DNA of 64,000 bases from Desulfobacteraceae bacterium Eth-SRB1 (lineage in GTDB: Bacteria > Desulfobacterota > Desulfobacteria > Desulfobacterales > ETH-SRB1). The position numbers and the translations under genes were made by a program. The notes under the pieces were generated by a model. It had not been told where the DNA came from and searched no databases. It was given only the letters and a program-made list of their open reading frames with translations. Position 1 is the stretch's first letter, and each line of letters opens with the position of its first letter. This document shows positions 6,728-15,734 of the stretch, piece after piece. Location: assembly GCA_004193555.1 (NCBI GenBank), contig RPGP01000040.1, forward strand, positions 377,127-441,126, in the 5' to 3' direction.

Positions 6728-9373
6728 CTACATTTTCTCTACGATTTTGTATGCCTTTTCAAGGGCCTGGTCCAGTTTTTCGGGCATTGTGCCCCCGGCT
6801 TGAGCCATATCGGGCCTGCCGCCCCCGCCTCCGCCGACTATGGCGGCAACCTGTTTTACAATGTTTCCCGCATTAAAACGCTTTGTTAAATCCTTTGTCA
6901 CAACCACGATAAGCAGTACTTTTGACCCTGATACACTTCCAAGCACGACAATACCGGACTTTATCTTTTCCTTAAGCCTGTCGGCCAGCTCTCTGAGCGC
7001 CGCGGGTTTATCCACCGCGACCTTTTTTGCCAGGATTTTTACGCCGTTTATGGTGCGAATATCTTCTTCGGTCCCGCCTGCCTTTGCTGCGGCAAGATTT
7101 GCTTTGAGCTTTTCCATTTCTTTTTCAATGGACTTATAGCCGGTTAATATTTTATCAATCCTTTTTGCAATATCTTCCGGTTTTTCTTTAATCAAACGGG
7201 CTGTTTCTTGAACTATTGTTGAAGTTTTCTGGATATATTTAAGCGCTGCTTCGCCTGTCAGGGCTTCGATCCTTCTTACTCCAGATGCTACGCTGGATTC
7301 TCCGGTTATCTTGAAAAGGCCGATGTCGCCGGTACGGCCGGTATGAGTTCCTCCGCAGAGTTCCCTGCTGAAAGATGCAAGGGAAACAACCCTGACCCTG
7401 TCGCCGTATTTTTCTTCAAAAAGGGCTGTAGCCCCTGATTTGAATGCTTCTTCAGCATCCATTTCTTTTGTTTCAACCAAAACATTTTTGCGTATCCGGT
7501 TGTTTACAAGAGTTTCAATTCTATTTAAGGCATCGCCGTCAACCTGAGAAAAATGGGTAAAATCAAAGCGGAATCTGTCCGGCGCCACAAGTGATCCGGC
7601 CTGTTTTACATGAGCGCCAAGGACATTACGCAGGGCATAATGGAGAATATGCGTGGCTGTGTGGTTGCAGGCGGTTGCATTGCGCCTGGTTTTATCAACA
7701 GACAGGGTTACTTCTTCTCCCTTTTTTATATGCCCTGAAATGATTTTGGCTTTATGGATTATAATGCCCGTTGGATCTTTAATTGTGCTGGTGATGTCCA
7801 CGTCAAGACCTTGGTTATCATTACCGCCGGTTATCTTTCCTGTATCACCGGCCTGTCCACCTGACTCGGCATAAAAAGGTGTGATATCGGTTACAATTTC
7901 AATATCGGCTCCGGGTCCGGCTTCAACAATCTCATTTCCGTTTTCAACCATAACCATAATCTTTGAAAAGCATGATAGAGTGTCGTAACCGACAAACCCG
8001 GATTTAACGCCTTTAGCCGAAAGCTTTTTATATGCATCGCTTACACTTGAAAATGCAGCGACTGACCGTGATTTTGTTCGCTGTTCTTCCATGTCTTTGT
8101 TAAAGCCCGCTATGTCAAGAGTCATGCCCTTGTCTCTGACAACATCCTTTATGATATCAACCGGGAATCCGTATGTATCATACAGTTTAAATATCATATG
8201 ACCCGGCACTTCCTTTAAGTTTTTTGCCTGTATGTCTGAAAGAGTGTCGTTTAAGAGTTTCAGGCCGTTGTCTAAAGTTTCAGAAAATCTGACCTCTTCA
8301 TTTTTTATAACACTTGTAATAAAATCTGCGGCATCTGAAAACTCGGGGTAGGCCGGTTTCATTATATCAAATACTTTTTCTGCTGTTTCATGAAGAAACG
8401 GCTTGTCAAGCCCGATATTGCGTCCGTAACGTATAGCCCTGCGCATGATGCGGCGCAGCACATATCCTCTTCCTTCATTTGAGGGAAGTATTCCGTCACC
8501 TATGAGAAATGCCGATGCCCTGGTGTGATCGGCAATTACTTTCATGGCAATATCGGTTTGAGATGATTCTCCAAGCCTCTTTTCAGAAAGGGTTTCGATT
8601 TTTTTTATAATGGGAAGGATAAGATCGGTGTCAAAGTTTGTGGGTACATTCTGGACAAGTGAAGCTATCCGTTCAAGACCCATGCCGGTATCGATGCTTG
8701 GTCTTGGAAGTGGGGTCATTTCCCCTGAAGCGTCGCGGTTATACTGCATGAAGACCAGATTCCAGATTTCAAGGTACCTGTTACATTCGCATCCGACCCT
8801 GCAATCGGGATTGCCGCAGCCGAATTCTTCGCCGCGATCTATGAGTATTTCGCTGCATGGGCCGCATGGACCAGTATTCCCCATTGACCAGAAATTATCC
8901 TTTTCCCCTAACCGCACGATCCGGTCTTCGGACACGCCAATTTTACTGCGCCATATATCGTATGCTTCATCGTCATCAAGATAGACCGAAACCCACAGGT
9001 CTTCTGTCGGCAGGTTATATCCGTTTACAAGCAGATCCCAGGCAAACTCAATTCCTTTTTCCTTAAAGTAGTCGCCAAATGAAAAGTTGCCAAGCATCTC
9101 GAAAAAGGTATGATGCCGGGCAGTATAACCAACATTTTCAAGATCATTATGTTTCCCGCCTGCGCGCACGCATTTTTGTGATGTAGCGGCTCTTACATAA
9201 CTTCTTTTTTCTTCGCCCAGGAAGGTGCGCTTAAACTGCACCATGCCCGCATTGGTAAACAGCAATGTAGGATCGTCGGAAGGGACCAGGGATGAACTTC
9301 TTACAATCCGGTGGTCATGCTTTTTAAAGTATTCGAGGAATTGCTTCCGTATTTCATCGCCTGTCATTTTCAT
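6728..9373 (-). CDS. alaS: alanyl-tRNA synthetase
   Basis: 881 residues, the usual bacterial length. It charges tRNA(Ala) in the cytoplasm. The N-terminal class II catalytic core begins IRKQFLEYFKKHDH; GGKHNDLENVG and RHHTFFEMLGNFSFGDYFK are typical AlaRS segments. The editing domain has HTATHILHYALR (about 572) and CGGTHTGRTG (about 668), which supply the zinc-binding His/Cys residues. The C-terminal DHHA1/C-Ala region ends in a Gly-rich GGGGGGRPDMAQAGG segment. It follows recA with only a short repeat array between. Its last 301 bp are duplicated at 4640-4940. Confidence 0.98.
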   Translation of the reverse strand: MKMTGDEIRKQFLEYFKKHDHRIVRSSSLVPSDDPTLLFTNAGMVQFKRTFLGEEKRSYVRAATSQKCVRAGGKHNDLENVGYTARHHTFFEMLGNFSFGDYFKEKGIEFAWDLLVNGYNLPTEDLWVSVYLDDDEAYDIWRSKIGVSEDRIVRLGEKDNFWSMGNTGPCGPCSEILIDRGEEFGCGNPDCRVGCECNRYLEIWNLVFMQYNRDASGEMTPLPRPSIDTGMGLERIASLVQNVPTNFDTDLILPIIKKIETLSEKRLGESSQTDIAMKVIADHTRASAFLIGDGILPSNEGRGYVLRRIMRRAIRYGRNIGLDKPFLHETAEKVFDIMKPAYPEFSDAADFITSVIKNEEVRFSETLDNGLKLLNDTLSDIQAKNLKEVPGHMIFKLYDTYGFPVDIIKDVVRDKGMTLDIAGFNKDMEEQRTKSRSVAAFSSVSDAYKKLSAKGVKSGFVGYDTLSCFSKIMVMVENGNEIVEAGPGADIEIVTDITPFYAESGGQAGDTGKITGGNDNQGLDVDITSTIKDPTGIIIHKAKIISGHIKKGEEVTLSVDKTRRNATACNHTATHILHYALRNVLGAHVKQAGSLVAPDRFRFDFTHFSQVDGDALNRIETLVNNRIRKNVLVETKEMDAEEAFKSGATALFEEKYGDRVRVVSLASFSRELCGGTHTGRTGDIGLFKITGESSVASGVRRIEALTGEAALKYIQKTSTIVQETARLIKEKPEDIAKRIDKILTGYKSIEKEMEKLKANLAAAKAGGTEEDIRTINGVKILAKKVAVDKPAALRELADRLKEKIKSGIVVLGSVSGSKVLLIVVVTKDLTKRFNAGNIVKQVAAIVGGGGGGRPDMAQAGGTMPEKLDQALEKAYKIVEKM

Positions 9374-9400
9374 AAGTTACTCGTTACTGGTTGTTGTCTA

Positions 9401-9464
9401 ACCTTCTAACCTTCTAACCTTCTAATCTTCTAATCTTCTAATCTTCTAATCTTCTAATCTTCTA
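9401..9464. repeat. 8-bp tandem repeat (A[C/T]CTTCTA) x8
   Basis: Eight consecutive 8-bp units lie between the alaS start and the recA stop: three of ACCTTCTA then five of ATCTTCTA, decaying into CTCTGAT-like units up to about 9490. The array fills the whole intergenic gap and belongs to the short-period arrays found throughout this window. Confidence 0.9.
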
Positions 9465-9487
9465 ATCTTCCGACCTCTGATCTCTGA

Positions 9488-10507
9488 TTACTGAGCTTTT
9501 TCTTCAGCTTTTTTAGATAGCCCCAGCGCTTCTCTGACCTTGATAAGCGCTGCGTTATAAATGTCCGGATTGCCGCTCAGGAATTTCTTCACATTTTCAC
9601 GCCCCTGCCCTATCCGTTCACCTTCGTATGAATACCATGACCCGCTTTTATCTATTATTCCCGCTTCAACGCCGCTGTCTAAAAGATCGCCGGTTTGTGA
9701 TATGCCTTCACCATACATGATGTCAAATTCAGCATCCTTAAAAGGGGGCGCCATTTTGTTTTTGACAACGCGAACCCTTGTGCGGTTTCCGACAACTTCC
9801 TGGCCGTCTTTGATGGCGCCGATGCGCCGGATGTCAAACCTGACCGAAGAATAGAATTTAAGAGCATTTCCGCCGGTGGTTGTTTCCGGGTTTCCGAATA
9901 CAACCCCGATTTTCATGCGTATCTGGTTAATAAAAATAAGTGAAGTCATGGTTTTGTTGATTGTGCCTGTCAGCTTTCTTAATGCCTGTGACATGAGCCT
10001 GGCCTGAAGCCCCATATGGGAATCACCCATCTCACCTTCAATCTCCGCTCTTGGAACAAGGGCTGCAACCGAGTCGATAACCACGATATCCATTGCTCCG
10101 CTCCTTATAAGCATATCCGTGATTTCAAGAGCCTGTTCCCCTGTATCCGGTTGGGAAACCAGCAGTTCATCACAATTGACACCCAGCTTTTTTGCATACG
10201 AAACATCAAGGGCATGCTCGGCATCTATAAAGGCGGCAATACCGCCCTGTTTCTGGGCAGATGCGACAGCGTGAAGAGCAAGTGTTGTTTTGCCGGATGA
10301 TTCAGGGCCAAAAACTTCAATAACCCTGCCTCTTGGAAGCCCTCCTACGCCCAAAGCCTTGTCAAGTGCAAGCGACCCTGTCGGTATTACCGGCACATCT
10401 ACGATTGGCTGGCCCCCTAATTTCATAATGGAACCTTTGCCAAACTGCCGTTCTATCTGAACCATGGCGGTTTCAACCGCTTTATCCTTGTCCGGTGATG
10501 TTCCCAT
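9488..10507 (-). CDS. recA: recombinase RecA
   Basis: 339 residues from the ATG at 10507, which has AGGAGG five bases upstream; an in-frame extension to 10540 has no such site and runs toward a repeat. Walker A is [10 protein letters not shown] (about 68-77). The L1/L2 region includes [19 protein letters not shown], and [20 protein letters not shown] is the canonical RecA segment. The protein forms ATP-dependent filaments on single-stranded DNA for homologous repair and SOS induction. It lies between thpR and alaS on the same strand, an order common in related bacteria. No SOS box was recognised upstream; the region is occupied by repeats. Confidence 0.98.
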   Translation of the reverse strand: MGTSPDKDKAVETAMVQIERQFGKGSIMKLGGQPIVDVPVIPTGSLALDKALGVGGLPRGRVIEVFGPESSGKTTLALHAVASAQKQGGIAAFIDAEHALDVSYAKKLGVNCDELLVSQPDTGEQALEITDMLIRSGAMDIVVIDSVAALVPRAEIEGEMGDSHMGLQARLMSQALRKLTGTINKTMTSLIFINQIRMKIGVVFGNPETTTGGNALKFYSSVRFDIRRIGAIKDGQEVVGNRTRVRVVKNKMAPPFKDAEFDIMYGEGISQTGDLLDSGVEAGIIDKSGSWYSYEGERIGQGRENVKKFLSGNPDIYNAALIKVREALGLSKKAEEKAQ

Positions 10508-10540
10508 GATGTCCTCCTGGTTTGTAGAAATATAATTCAT

Positions 10541-10616
10541 TAAGTGTTAAGTGTTAGGTGTTAAGATAAAATAATTTAATTGTCATAGCAAATACTTAAC
10601 ACTTAACACCTAACAC
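10541..10616. repeat. inverted heptamer arrays (GTGTTAA family) around a short core
   Basis: The left arm (10541-10565) consists of GTGTTAA/GTGTTAG heptamers and the right arm (10594-10616) of the reverse complement, with a 28-bp AT-rich core that contains TTGTCATA. The same core in inverse orientation recurs at 44803-44830 and 46188-46216, each time beside GTGTTAA arrays. It can fold into a long hairpin between thpR and recA. Confidence 0.8.
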
Positions 10617-10694
10617 ATTTCGCTTTACAAATTTATTTTTAGCTCTTACCGTTTAACGCTTTTGATAAATTAAAGGATGCGAAACTTGAGTCAA
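10617..10694. repeat. dispersed element copy 1 (ATTTCGCTTT...GCGAAACTTGAGTCA)
   Basis: A 78-bp sequence between recA and thpR that is clearly homologous to 23734-23814 (same orientation) and to the inverted copy 23479-23555. Shared landmarks are ATTTCGCTTT, TTTTTAGC(C/T)CTTACCG, and GCGAAACTTGAGTCA. Its end touches the thpR stop codon. No reading frame is shared between the copies, so it is probably a non-coding mobile or REP-like unit. Confidence 0.75.
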
Positions 10695-11255
10695 TTATTC
10701 TAAAGTTATGCTGCTCAGCTTTGTATAAACAGCGCCCGAAGATTTCAGATCACTTTTAAACAGATAGATATTATCGGCAATAAATGTTTCTGATTCAAAT
10801 TCACTATAATATTTTATTGCGTCGATCAGCCTTTGCGGATTGATCTTTCCCTTTACCCGTGCAATTGTAAGATGCCCCGTAAACGGCCTGTTATCCTTTG
10901 GGAAGCCGATTGCATCCAGTTTTTCATCAAGTCCTTTTTGCAGACTGACAAGCTGCTTTGTTTGCCCTGCAATTCCAATCCATATTACACGGGGGCGTTT
11001 AATATTCGGAAAAACGCCTATACCTTTTGTTGTGAGTAATATTGGAGAATATCCACATGCAGATTCCCGTATTGCTTTTCCGACCATTTCTGTGTCGGTT
11101 TCGTTGATATTACCTAAAAATTTCAGTGTAAGATGGATGTTTTGCGGACGTACCCATTTAACTTTCAACCCGCGGGCTTGAAGATCTTTCTGAACTTTGC
11201 TGATAAATATGATAATTTTTTCCGGGAGTTCAAAAGCTATGAAAATGCGTATCAT
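10695..11255 (-). CDS. thpR: RNA 2',3'-cyclic phosphodiesterase
   Basis: 186 residues, normal for the LigT/ThpR branch of the 2H phosphoesterases. Both catalytic HxT/S motifs are present: HLTLKFLG at about 41-48 and HLTIARVKG at about 127-135. The enzyme hydrolyses 2',3'-cyclic phosphates on RNA ends. Proximity to recA is common in bacterial genomes. It could work on the same RNA-end chemistry as the RtcB ligase found at 40-41 kb, but that link is only suggestive. Flanking arrays on both sides make it unlikely to share a promoter tightly with its neighbours. Confidence 0.92.
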   Translation of the reverse strand: MIRIFIAFELPEKIIIFISKVQKDLQARGLKVKWVRPQNIHLTLKFLGNINETDTEMVGKAIRESACGYSPILLTTKGIGVFPNIKRPRVIWIGIAGQTKQLVSLQKGLDEKLDAIGFPKDNRPFTGHLTIARVKGKINPQRLIDAIKYYSEFESETFIADNIYLFKSDLKSSGAVYTKLSSITLE

Positions 11256-11260
11256 AAGAT

Positions 11261-11462
11261 AAGTTTGAAGTGTCTAAAGTGAGCTAAAGTGCCTAAAGTT
11301 GTGGTACGCCTTCGGCGTGTTAATTGATAAAACCACAAGGATTTACAATCGCTCTCTTGCCAGTGCATTGAGAGCATAGAGGAACCCACCTGCCGGCAGG
11401 CTGTTAGGATTCCTTAACTTTAGGCATTTTAGGCACTTTATCTCATTTTAGGCACTTATAAG
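11261..11462. repeat. inverted short-period arrays (AAAGTGCCTA family)
   Basis: The left arm 11261-11300 has units such as AAAGTGCCTAAAG; the right arm 11414-11462 carries the reverse complement (CTTTAGGCATTTTAGGCAC). The 113-bp spacer contains further small palindromes, for example CCTGCCGGCAGG near 11389. No gene is seen between thpR and the DUF39 gene. Confidence 0.75.
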
Positions 11463-11525
11463 TTTTCAACCCTAATAAAACACTAAATATATTAATTACT
11501 TCACCGTATTGACAAATCAAAACAC

Positions 11526-12692
11526 TTAGTTTGGCAGAGTAAACTGTGGCTCACCAAGTGAAAATTTTCCTTCCATGATCCAGTTCTTTAATGTTGCGGC
11601 AATCTCGCGGGCTTTTACAACGCTTGACATGGGTACGGTTGGTGTTGATTCACCTCTGAATTGTATGTGTCCGCTTTTGAGTTCCGCATAACTGACCTGG
11701 CCATAGCTTTTTGATATGCCGTTTGGATAATCGTGCCCATAATCGACTATCTGTGTTAAAATATCCTCATCAGATACAGCGACAAATTTAGCAATCTCTT
11801 CATTCAATATCGGAATCGGGATTCCGATGCCAACGGCAAGTGAACATCCATAACCCTGAAGACTTACTCCAACCAGCCACTTTGGACTCATCTTTTTCAT
11901 ATCTCCCATGACCCACAGAGTGCCTGCCGGTTCTACGGGAATGCCTCTTTTGGTTCTTTTTACAGAAGGATTGTGCTGGGTTCCCTGCCAAGAAACATAT
12001 CCTGTGCCGCCGCCAAGGAATATTTTAGTCCCGAGGCCGATGGTTTTATAATAGGGGTCATTAAAAAGCGGGCTTAATTCACCGGATGTGCAGTAGTTTA
12101 TGTTGCCCGCTTTTGGTTTCAGAGTCCCCATATAAGTATAAATCGTTTTGTTGGTAAGGTTTACAGCCGCGTTATAATTCTGATAACAGTTCCTGGGATT
12201 GCACAGCGTGGCGGAGGGAAGTGTACGAAGGGTAATCTCCTTTTCAATCATCCGGTTGGGGTAGCATGATGTGCCATATGATGTTGACTTTAAATGTATT
12301 TTCTTTTTTGCAACCAGATCCTGGATTACATGGCCGCCGCCATATCTGAATTCGCCCGGGTAAACTTTGTTTAACGGATCATCCTCGCAGGTTTCAGTGG
12401 CCCCGATATAGCAGTCAACAGCCGCTATGCCCGCATACGCAGGCACTTTATTCAACCATACACTTGAAGCCCTTATTCGAGGAACAGAATGCCCGAAATT
12501 AATAAAAGCGCCTGAAGAACACATTGGAGAAAATGTGCCTGTAGTCACAACGTCAACTTGTCTTGCAGCCTCAACCGGTCCTTCTTTTTTGACAATGTTA
12601 ATGATTTCTTCGGCTGTAGCCACAACAACTTCACCAGATTTTATCCTGTCATTTATTTCTTTGTATGTTTTGTTGACCTTATATTTTTTCAT
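11526..12692 (-). CDS. homocysteine biosynthesis protein (DUF39/HcyBio)
   Basis: 388 residues matching the HcyBio family (PF01837). Conserved segments include TTGTFSPMCSSGAFINFGH (about 50-68), a cysteine in YGTSCYPNR (about 137-145) and CNPRNCYQNYNAAVN (about 162-176). In methanogens and sulfate reducers this family takes part in making homocysteine from aspartate semialdehyde with sulfide (L-aspartate semialdehyde sulfurtransferase). The two conserved Cys areas fit sulfur transfer. No CBS domain and no NIL/ferredoxin partner follow in the window. Its presence supports assignment to anaerobic sulfur-metabolising bacteria. Confidence 0.9.
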   Translation of the reverse strand: MKKYKVNKTYKEINDRIKSGEVVVATAEEIINIVKKEGPVEAARQVDVVTTGTFSPMCSSGAFINFGHSVPRIRASSVWLNKVPAYAGIAAVDCYIGATETCEDDPLNKVYPGEFRYGGGHVIQDLVAKKKIHLKSTSYGTSCYPNRMIEKEITLRTLPSATLCNPRNCYQNYNAAVNLTNKTIYTYMGTLKPKAGNINYCTSGELSPLFNDPYYKTIGLGTKIFLGGGTGYVSWQGTQHNPSVKRTKRGIPVEPAGTLWVMGDMKKMSPKWLVGVSLQGYGCSLAVGIGIPIPILNEEIAKFVAVSDEDILTQIVDYGHDYPNGISKSYGQVSYAELKSGHIQFRGESTPTVPMSSVVKAREIAATLKNWIMEGKFSLGEPQFTLPN

Positions 12693-12712
12693 TTTTAACT
12701 ACTCCATACCGG

Positions 12713-14071
12713 CTATCTCGATTCGATAGAATGGATCTTGGAAGTAATATTATTTTTTATCCATGACGCATCCCACCATTCAACCGGGTTTGAGAATGTA
12801 TTATGTATTAGAATCCCAAAATGGAGATGATCTCCACCGGTAAGACCCGTTATTCCGGTGCGGCCAATAATTTCGCCTTTTTTCACCATCTGTCCTTTTT
12901 GTACATCAAAGCAGCTTAAATGGGAATACATGCTGTGCAGTCCAAAACCGTGGTCAATAATTATTGTTTTTCCGTAAATGCCCAGATATTCCACAAATGC
13001 AACCTTTCCGCTGTTTGCAGCCGGAACCGGCGAATGGGCAACAGAGGCCAGATCTACACCGAGGTGAACCTGGTGGTCGATTATACGGCCATTATATTTG
13101 TATTCCCGCTGATCAGCAAAGCCGGCTCTATTTGCTGATTTTGGGAGCCTTTTAAATGTCCCTTTCCAGTATAAAACATTATCTGTCTTTTTCCCCACTT
13201 CAGTTGCCTTGCAGTAATTGGCTTTGCGAAGATCACGGTTTACCTTAAGGAATTTGTCAAGCATGGGTGTTTTGGAGCCCGGAGGTGCATTAACATCAAA
13301 TTCGGGCGTTTTCCAGTTTAGAAATTTGTCTGAAATATTGAGTATATCTTTTTTGAAGGATTTTCTTTTTATATAATAAGGGATGCCGGCTCTTTTAATA
13401 TTTCCCGCCTGATCGGTTGCTCTAACAAATATTTCGGTTTTCGCGCCCTGATCGTAATTTAAAGCAAAAAAAGCCATGTAAATATCAGCGTCTTTGAAGT
13501 ATCCATAGTGACCCGGGAAGAAATTTCCTCCAACATTGACACCGTTTTCCGGACATGATTCAGACAATTTGTATATGACAAGGCCGGCTCCCCCCGGGCT
13601 GATATTGTGTGACCTGCTCAAAACATCAACGTCCGGCGGATGTGTATCTATCGTTACCGCAGTTTCAATATATGTTTTGTTGCCGTGCCACCATCTGCGC
13701 CATGAAAAATCCCGGGCAACCATACGCAGGATCGCCTTGCCGTCTGAGATTCCCAGTTTTTTTGGTTTTATGCTGATTTTAAAGCTCTCTTCATGTAATC
13801 CTGCTTTCGGGAATTCCTTTTCAAGCAGGACGTTCTCCTTGCCGTCTTTTAACAGGCCGATCCATATCTTCCTGACACCGCTTTTTATATCAGATACTGA
13901 AACCGTAATATCCTGAGACGCGTTTATAAATGCAGATGAAGGCGTAAGCATGATAGACGGTTTTTCACCTTCAAAGCGGGTTGATAAAAACCACACAGCC
14001 GGAAGGATCACTATAATACACAATAGCAGGATAACCCACGATTTTAAATGTTTTAGTTTAGATTTCAGCAT
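12713..14071 (-). CDS. membrane-anchored M23 family metallopeptidase
   Basis: 452 residues. A single N-terminal membrane segment (WVILLLCIIVILPAVWFL, about 12-29) anchors the protein with the rest in the periplasm. A beta-rich middle part with Ig-like features (SDIKSGVRKIWIGL) precedes the LytM/peptidase M23 domain at about 325-440. The zinc ligands are seen as HLGVDLA (His and Asp), then YSHLS and HLHFG. The family cleaves peptidoglycan cross-links or acts as a divisome/envelope regulator. All metal ligands are present, so it is probably active. It is separated by 20 bp from the DUF39 gene, with no evident functional link. Confidence 0.9.
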   Translation of the reverse strand: MLKSKLKHLKSWVILLLCIIVILPAVWFLSTRFEGEKPSIMLTPSSAFINASQDITVSVSDIKSGVRKIWIGLLKDGKENVLLEKEFPKAGLHEESFKISIKPKKLGISDGKAILRMVARDFSWRRWWHGNKTYIETAVTIDTHPPDVDVLSRSHNISPGGAGLVIYKLSESCPENGVNVGGNFFPGHYGYFKDADIYMAFFALNYDQGAKTEIFVRATDQAGNIKRAGIPYYIKRKSFKKDILNISDKFLNWKTPEFDVNAPPGSKTPMLDKFLKVNRDLRKANYCKATEVGKKTDNVLYWKGTFKRLPKSANRAGFADQREYKYNGRIIDHQVHLGVDLASVAHSPVPAANSGKVAFVEYLGIYGKTIIIDHGFGLHSMYSHLSCFDVQKGQMVKKGEIIGRTGITGLTGGDHLHFGILIHNTFSNPVEWWDASWIKNNITSKIHSIESR

Positions 14072-14228
14072 GTTATGATCTACCTTTTTTTTTTGATTAA
14101 CTTAATTTTAAACGATAACAGTTAAATATACTGTAATCAAGGCAAAGTTTTTCGTTTCTTGACTTTTGACTGTGTGTACGATAAATTTGATAAAAAGTGG
14201 TAAGGATTTCTGATAAAATTGAGTGGTT

Positions 14229-15068
14229 ATGCAACGATCTAATATTGTAAAAACAGGTAATATATCAATCGGACAGGAAGCTCCCCTTGTGCTTATTTCA
14301 GGTCCATGTGTGATAGAGGATTATGAAACCTCTTCTGAAATAGCTTTTTTTCTTAAAGAGCTTACGGAAAAACTGGATATACCCTTTATATTCAAGGCGT
14401 CCTATGACAAGGCCAACCGCACGTCGATAAGTTCCTTTAGAGGGCCGGGATTGATAGATGGGATTGATATTCTAAAGCGTATCAAGAAAGAATTCGGGAT
14501 TAAGATACTTTCGGATGTCCACAGTATAAACGAAATTGACAGGGCTGCCATGGTGCTGGACATTATCCAGATTCCGGCTTTTTTATGCAGGCAGACAGAT
14601 TTTATTTTAGAGGTTGCCAGAACAGGGAAGGTAATAAATATTAAAAAAGGCCAGTTTCTTGCCCCCTGGGATATTGAAAATGTTGTTGAAAAGATTACCT
14701 CAACAGGCAATAACCGGATCCTTATAACTGAACGTGGAACAATGTTCGGGTACAACAATCTGATTGTAGATTTTCGTGGCATTAAAATTATGCAGGATAC
14801 CGGTCTGCCTGTGATATTTGATGCAACCCACAGTATTCAGCTTCCCGGAGGGGCAGGCAAAAGTTCCGGTGGGCAGCGTGAATTTGCGCCTGTTCTTGCG
14901 CGTGCGGCAGTTGCTGCCGGCGCTGACGGAATATTCATGGAGGTTCATAAAGATCCTGACAGGGCTCTTTGTGACGGGCCGAACTCATTAAAGCTTGACT
15001 CCCTTTATAATCTGTTATCTCAGCTCAAAGCTATCAGGAAGGCTTTGGATGTTCAACCGGAATCGTAA
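14229..15068 (+). CDS. kdsA: 3-deoxy-8-phosphooctulonate synthase
   Basis: 279 residues from the ATG at 14229; a GTG two codons earlier is the alternative. It condenses phosphoenolpyruvate with arabinose 5-phosphate to KDO 8-phosphate for lipopolysaccharide. VLISGPCVIE (about 22-31), FKASYDKANRTS (about 56-67) and the ITERGTMFGYNNL segment (about 165) are KdsA signatures, and FDATHSIQLPG (about 196) follows. It leads a lipopolysaccharide operon kdsA-kdsC-lptC-lptA-lptB; its end overlaps kdsC by 20 bp. Confidence 0.97.
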   Translation: MQRSNIVKTGNISIGQEAPLVLISGPCVIEDYETSSEIAFFLKELTEKLDIPFIFKASYDKANRTSISSFRGPGLIDGIDILKRIKKEFGIKILSDVHSINEIDRAAMVLDIIQIPAFLCRQTDFILEVARTGKVINIKKGQFLAPWDIENVVEKITSTGNNRILITERGTMFGYNNLIVDFRGIKIMQDTGLPVIFDATHSIQLPGGAGKSSGGQREFAPVLARAAVAAGADGIFMEVHKDPDRALCDGPNSLKLDSLYNLLSQLKAIRKALDVQPES

Positions 15069-15588
15069 AGCAATGCTTGCGGATAAACTAAAACATATTA
15101 AACTGCTGCTCCTCGATGTTGACGGTGTTCTTACCGACGGCAGTATAATTTATAATGACAACAATGTGGAAACCAAGGTTTTTAATGTTAAGGACGGACT
15201 CGGTATAAGGCTTCTTATCGAAGCTGGGATTCAGGTATGTATCGTAACCGGCAGGAGTTCAAAGGCATTATATAACCGGTGCAAAAATCTTGGTATCGTT
15301 CATATATTCGATGGGGTTAGTGATAAAGCCGCAATTCTTGATTCTGTTCAGAAGCAGACAGGAGTATCGGCCGGAGAAATCGCCTTTATTGGTGATGATC
15401 TTCCGGATTTGTCTCTGATGAGATTAACAGGAATTTCCATTTCTGTAGCCGATGCCCATAAAACAGTCCTGAAAAAAGCCGATATGGTTACATCCTCAAA
15501 AGGTGGCATGGGAGCCGTAAGGGAGGTTTGTGAAGCGATATTAATGGCCCAGGGGCTTTGGGATGAGATTATGGAACGATTTAAATAA
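15049..15588 (+). CDS. kdsC: 3-deoxy-D-manno-octulosonate 8-phosphate phosphatase
   Basis: About 179 residues of HAD type. The nucleophile motif is LLLLDVDGVLTDG, motif II is the T in IVTGRSS, and the late motif is FIGDDLPDL, as in KdsC tetramers without a cap domain. I prefer the ATG at 15049, preceded by AGGAAGG; 15073 is an alternative. It removes phosphate from KDO 8-phosphate made by the preceding gene and overlaps it by 20 bp, so translation is likely coupled. Confidence 0.95.
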   Translation: MFNRNRKAMLADKLKHIKLLLLDVDGVLTDGSIIYNDNNVETKVFNVKDGLGIRLLIEAGIQVCIVTGRSSKALYNRCKNLGIVHIFDGVSDKAAILDSVQKQTGVSAGEIAFIGDDLPDLSLMRLTGISISVADAHKTVLKKADMVTSSKGGMGAVREVCEAILMAQGLWDEIMERFK

Positions 15589-15600
15589 CTAAAAGGCTAT

Positions 15601-15710
15601 GAACGTCGAACATCGAACGTCCAACATCGAATTTTGAATAAGGTATTCTGCCAATTTATAAACTGGCGGAGCACTTTGGTCAATCAGCATAAACTCACCG
15701 ATTTCATCCA
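15601..15710. repeat. heptamer array plus palindrome and composite repeat
   Basis: 15601-15636 is a period-7 array (AACGTCG, AACATCG, AACGTCC...). 15650-15667 is the palindrome GCCAATTTATAAACTGGC. 15669-15709 resembles 20810-20850 (GAGCACTTTGGT...TCAGCATAAACTCA). The array-plus-palindrome unit recurs at 47458-47524. A single heptamer unit also supplies the ATG region of lptC at 15735. Confidence 0.8.
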
Positions 15711-15734
15711 CTCCAAGGCGTGGTTTAACGTTCG

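Noticed and set aside
9401-9470. CRISPR-like array
   Set aside because: The units are contiguous 8-bp repeats without unique spacers, and no cas gene is present anywhere in the window.
10508-10540. Longer RecA starting at 10540
   Set aside because: ATG 10507 has AGGAGG at the right distance and yields the usual RecA N-terminus.
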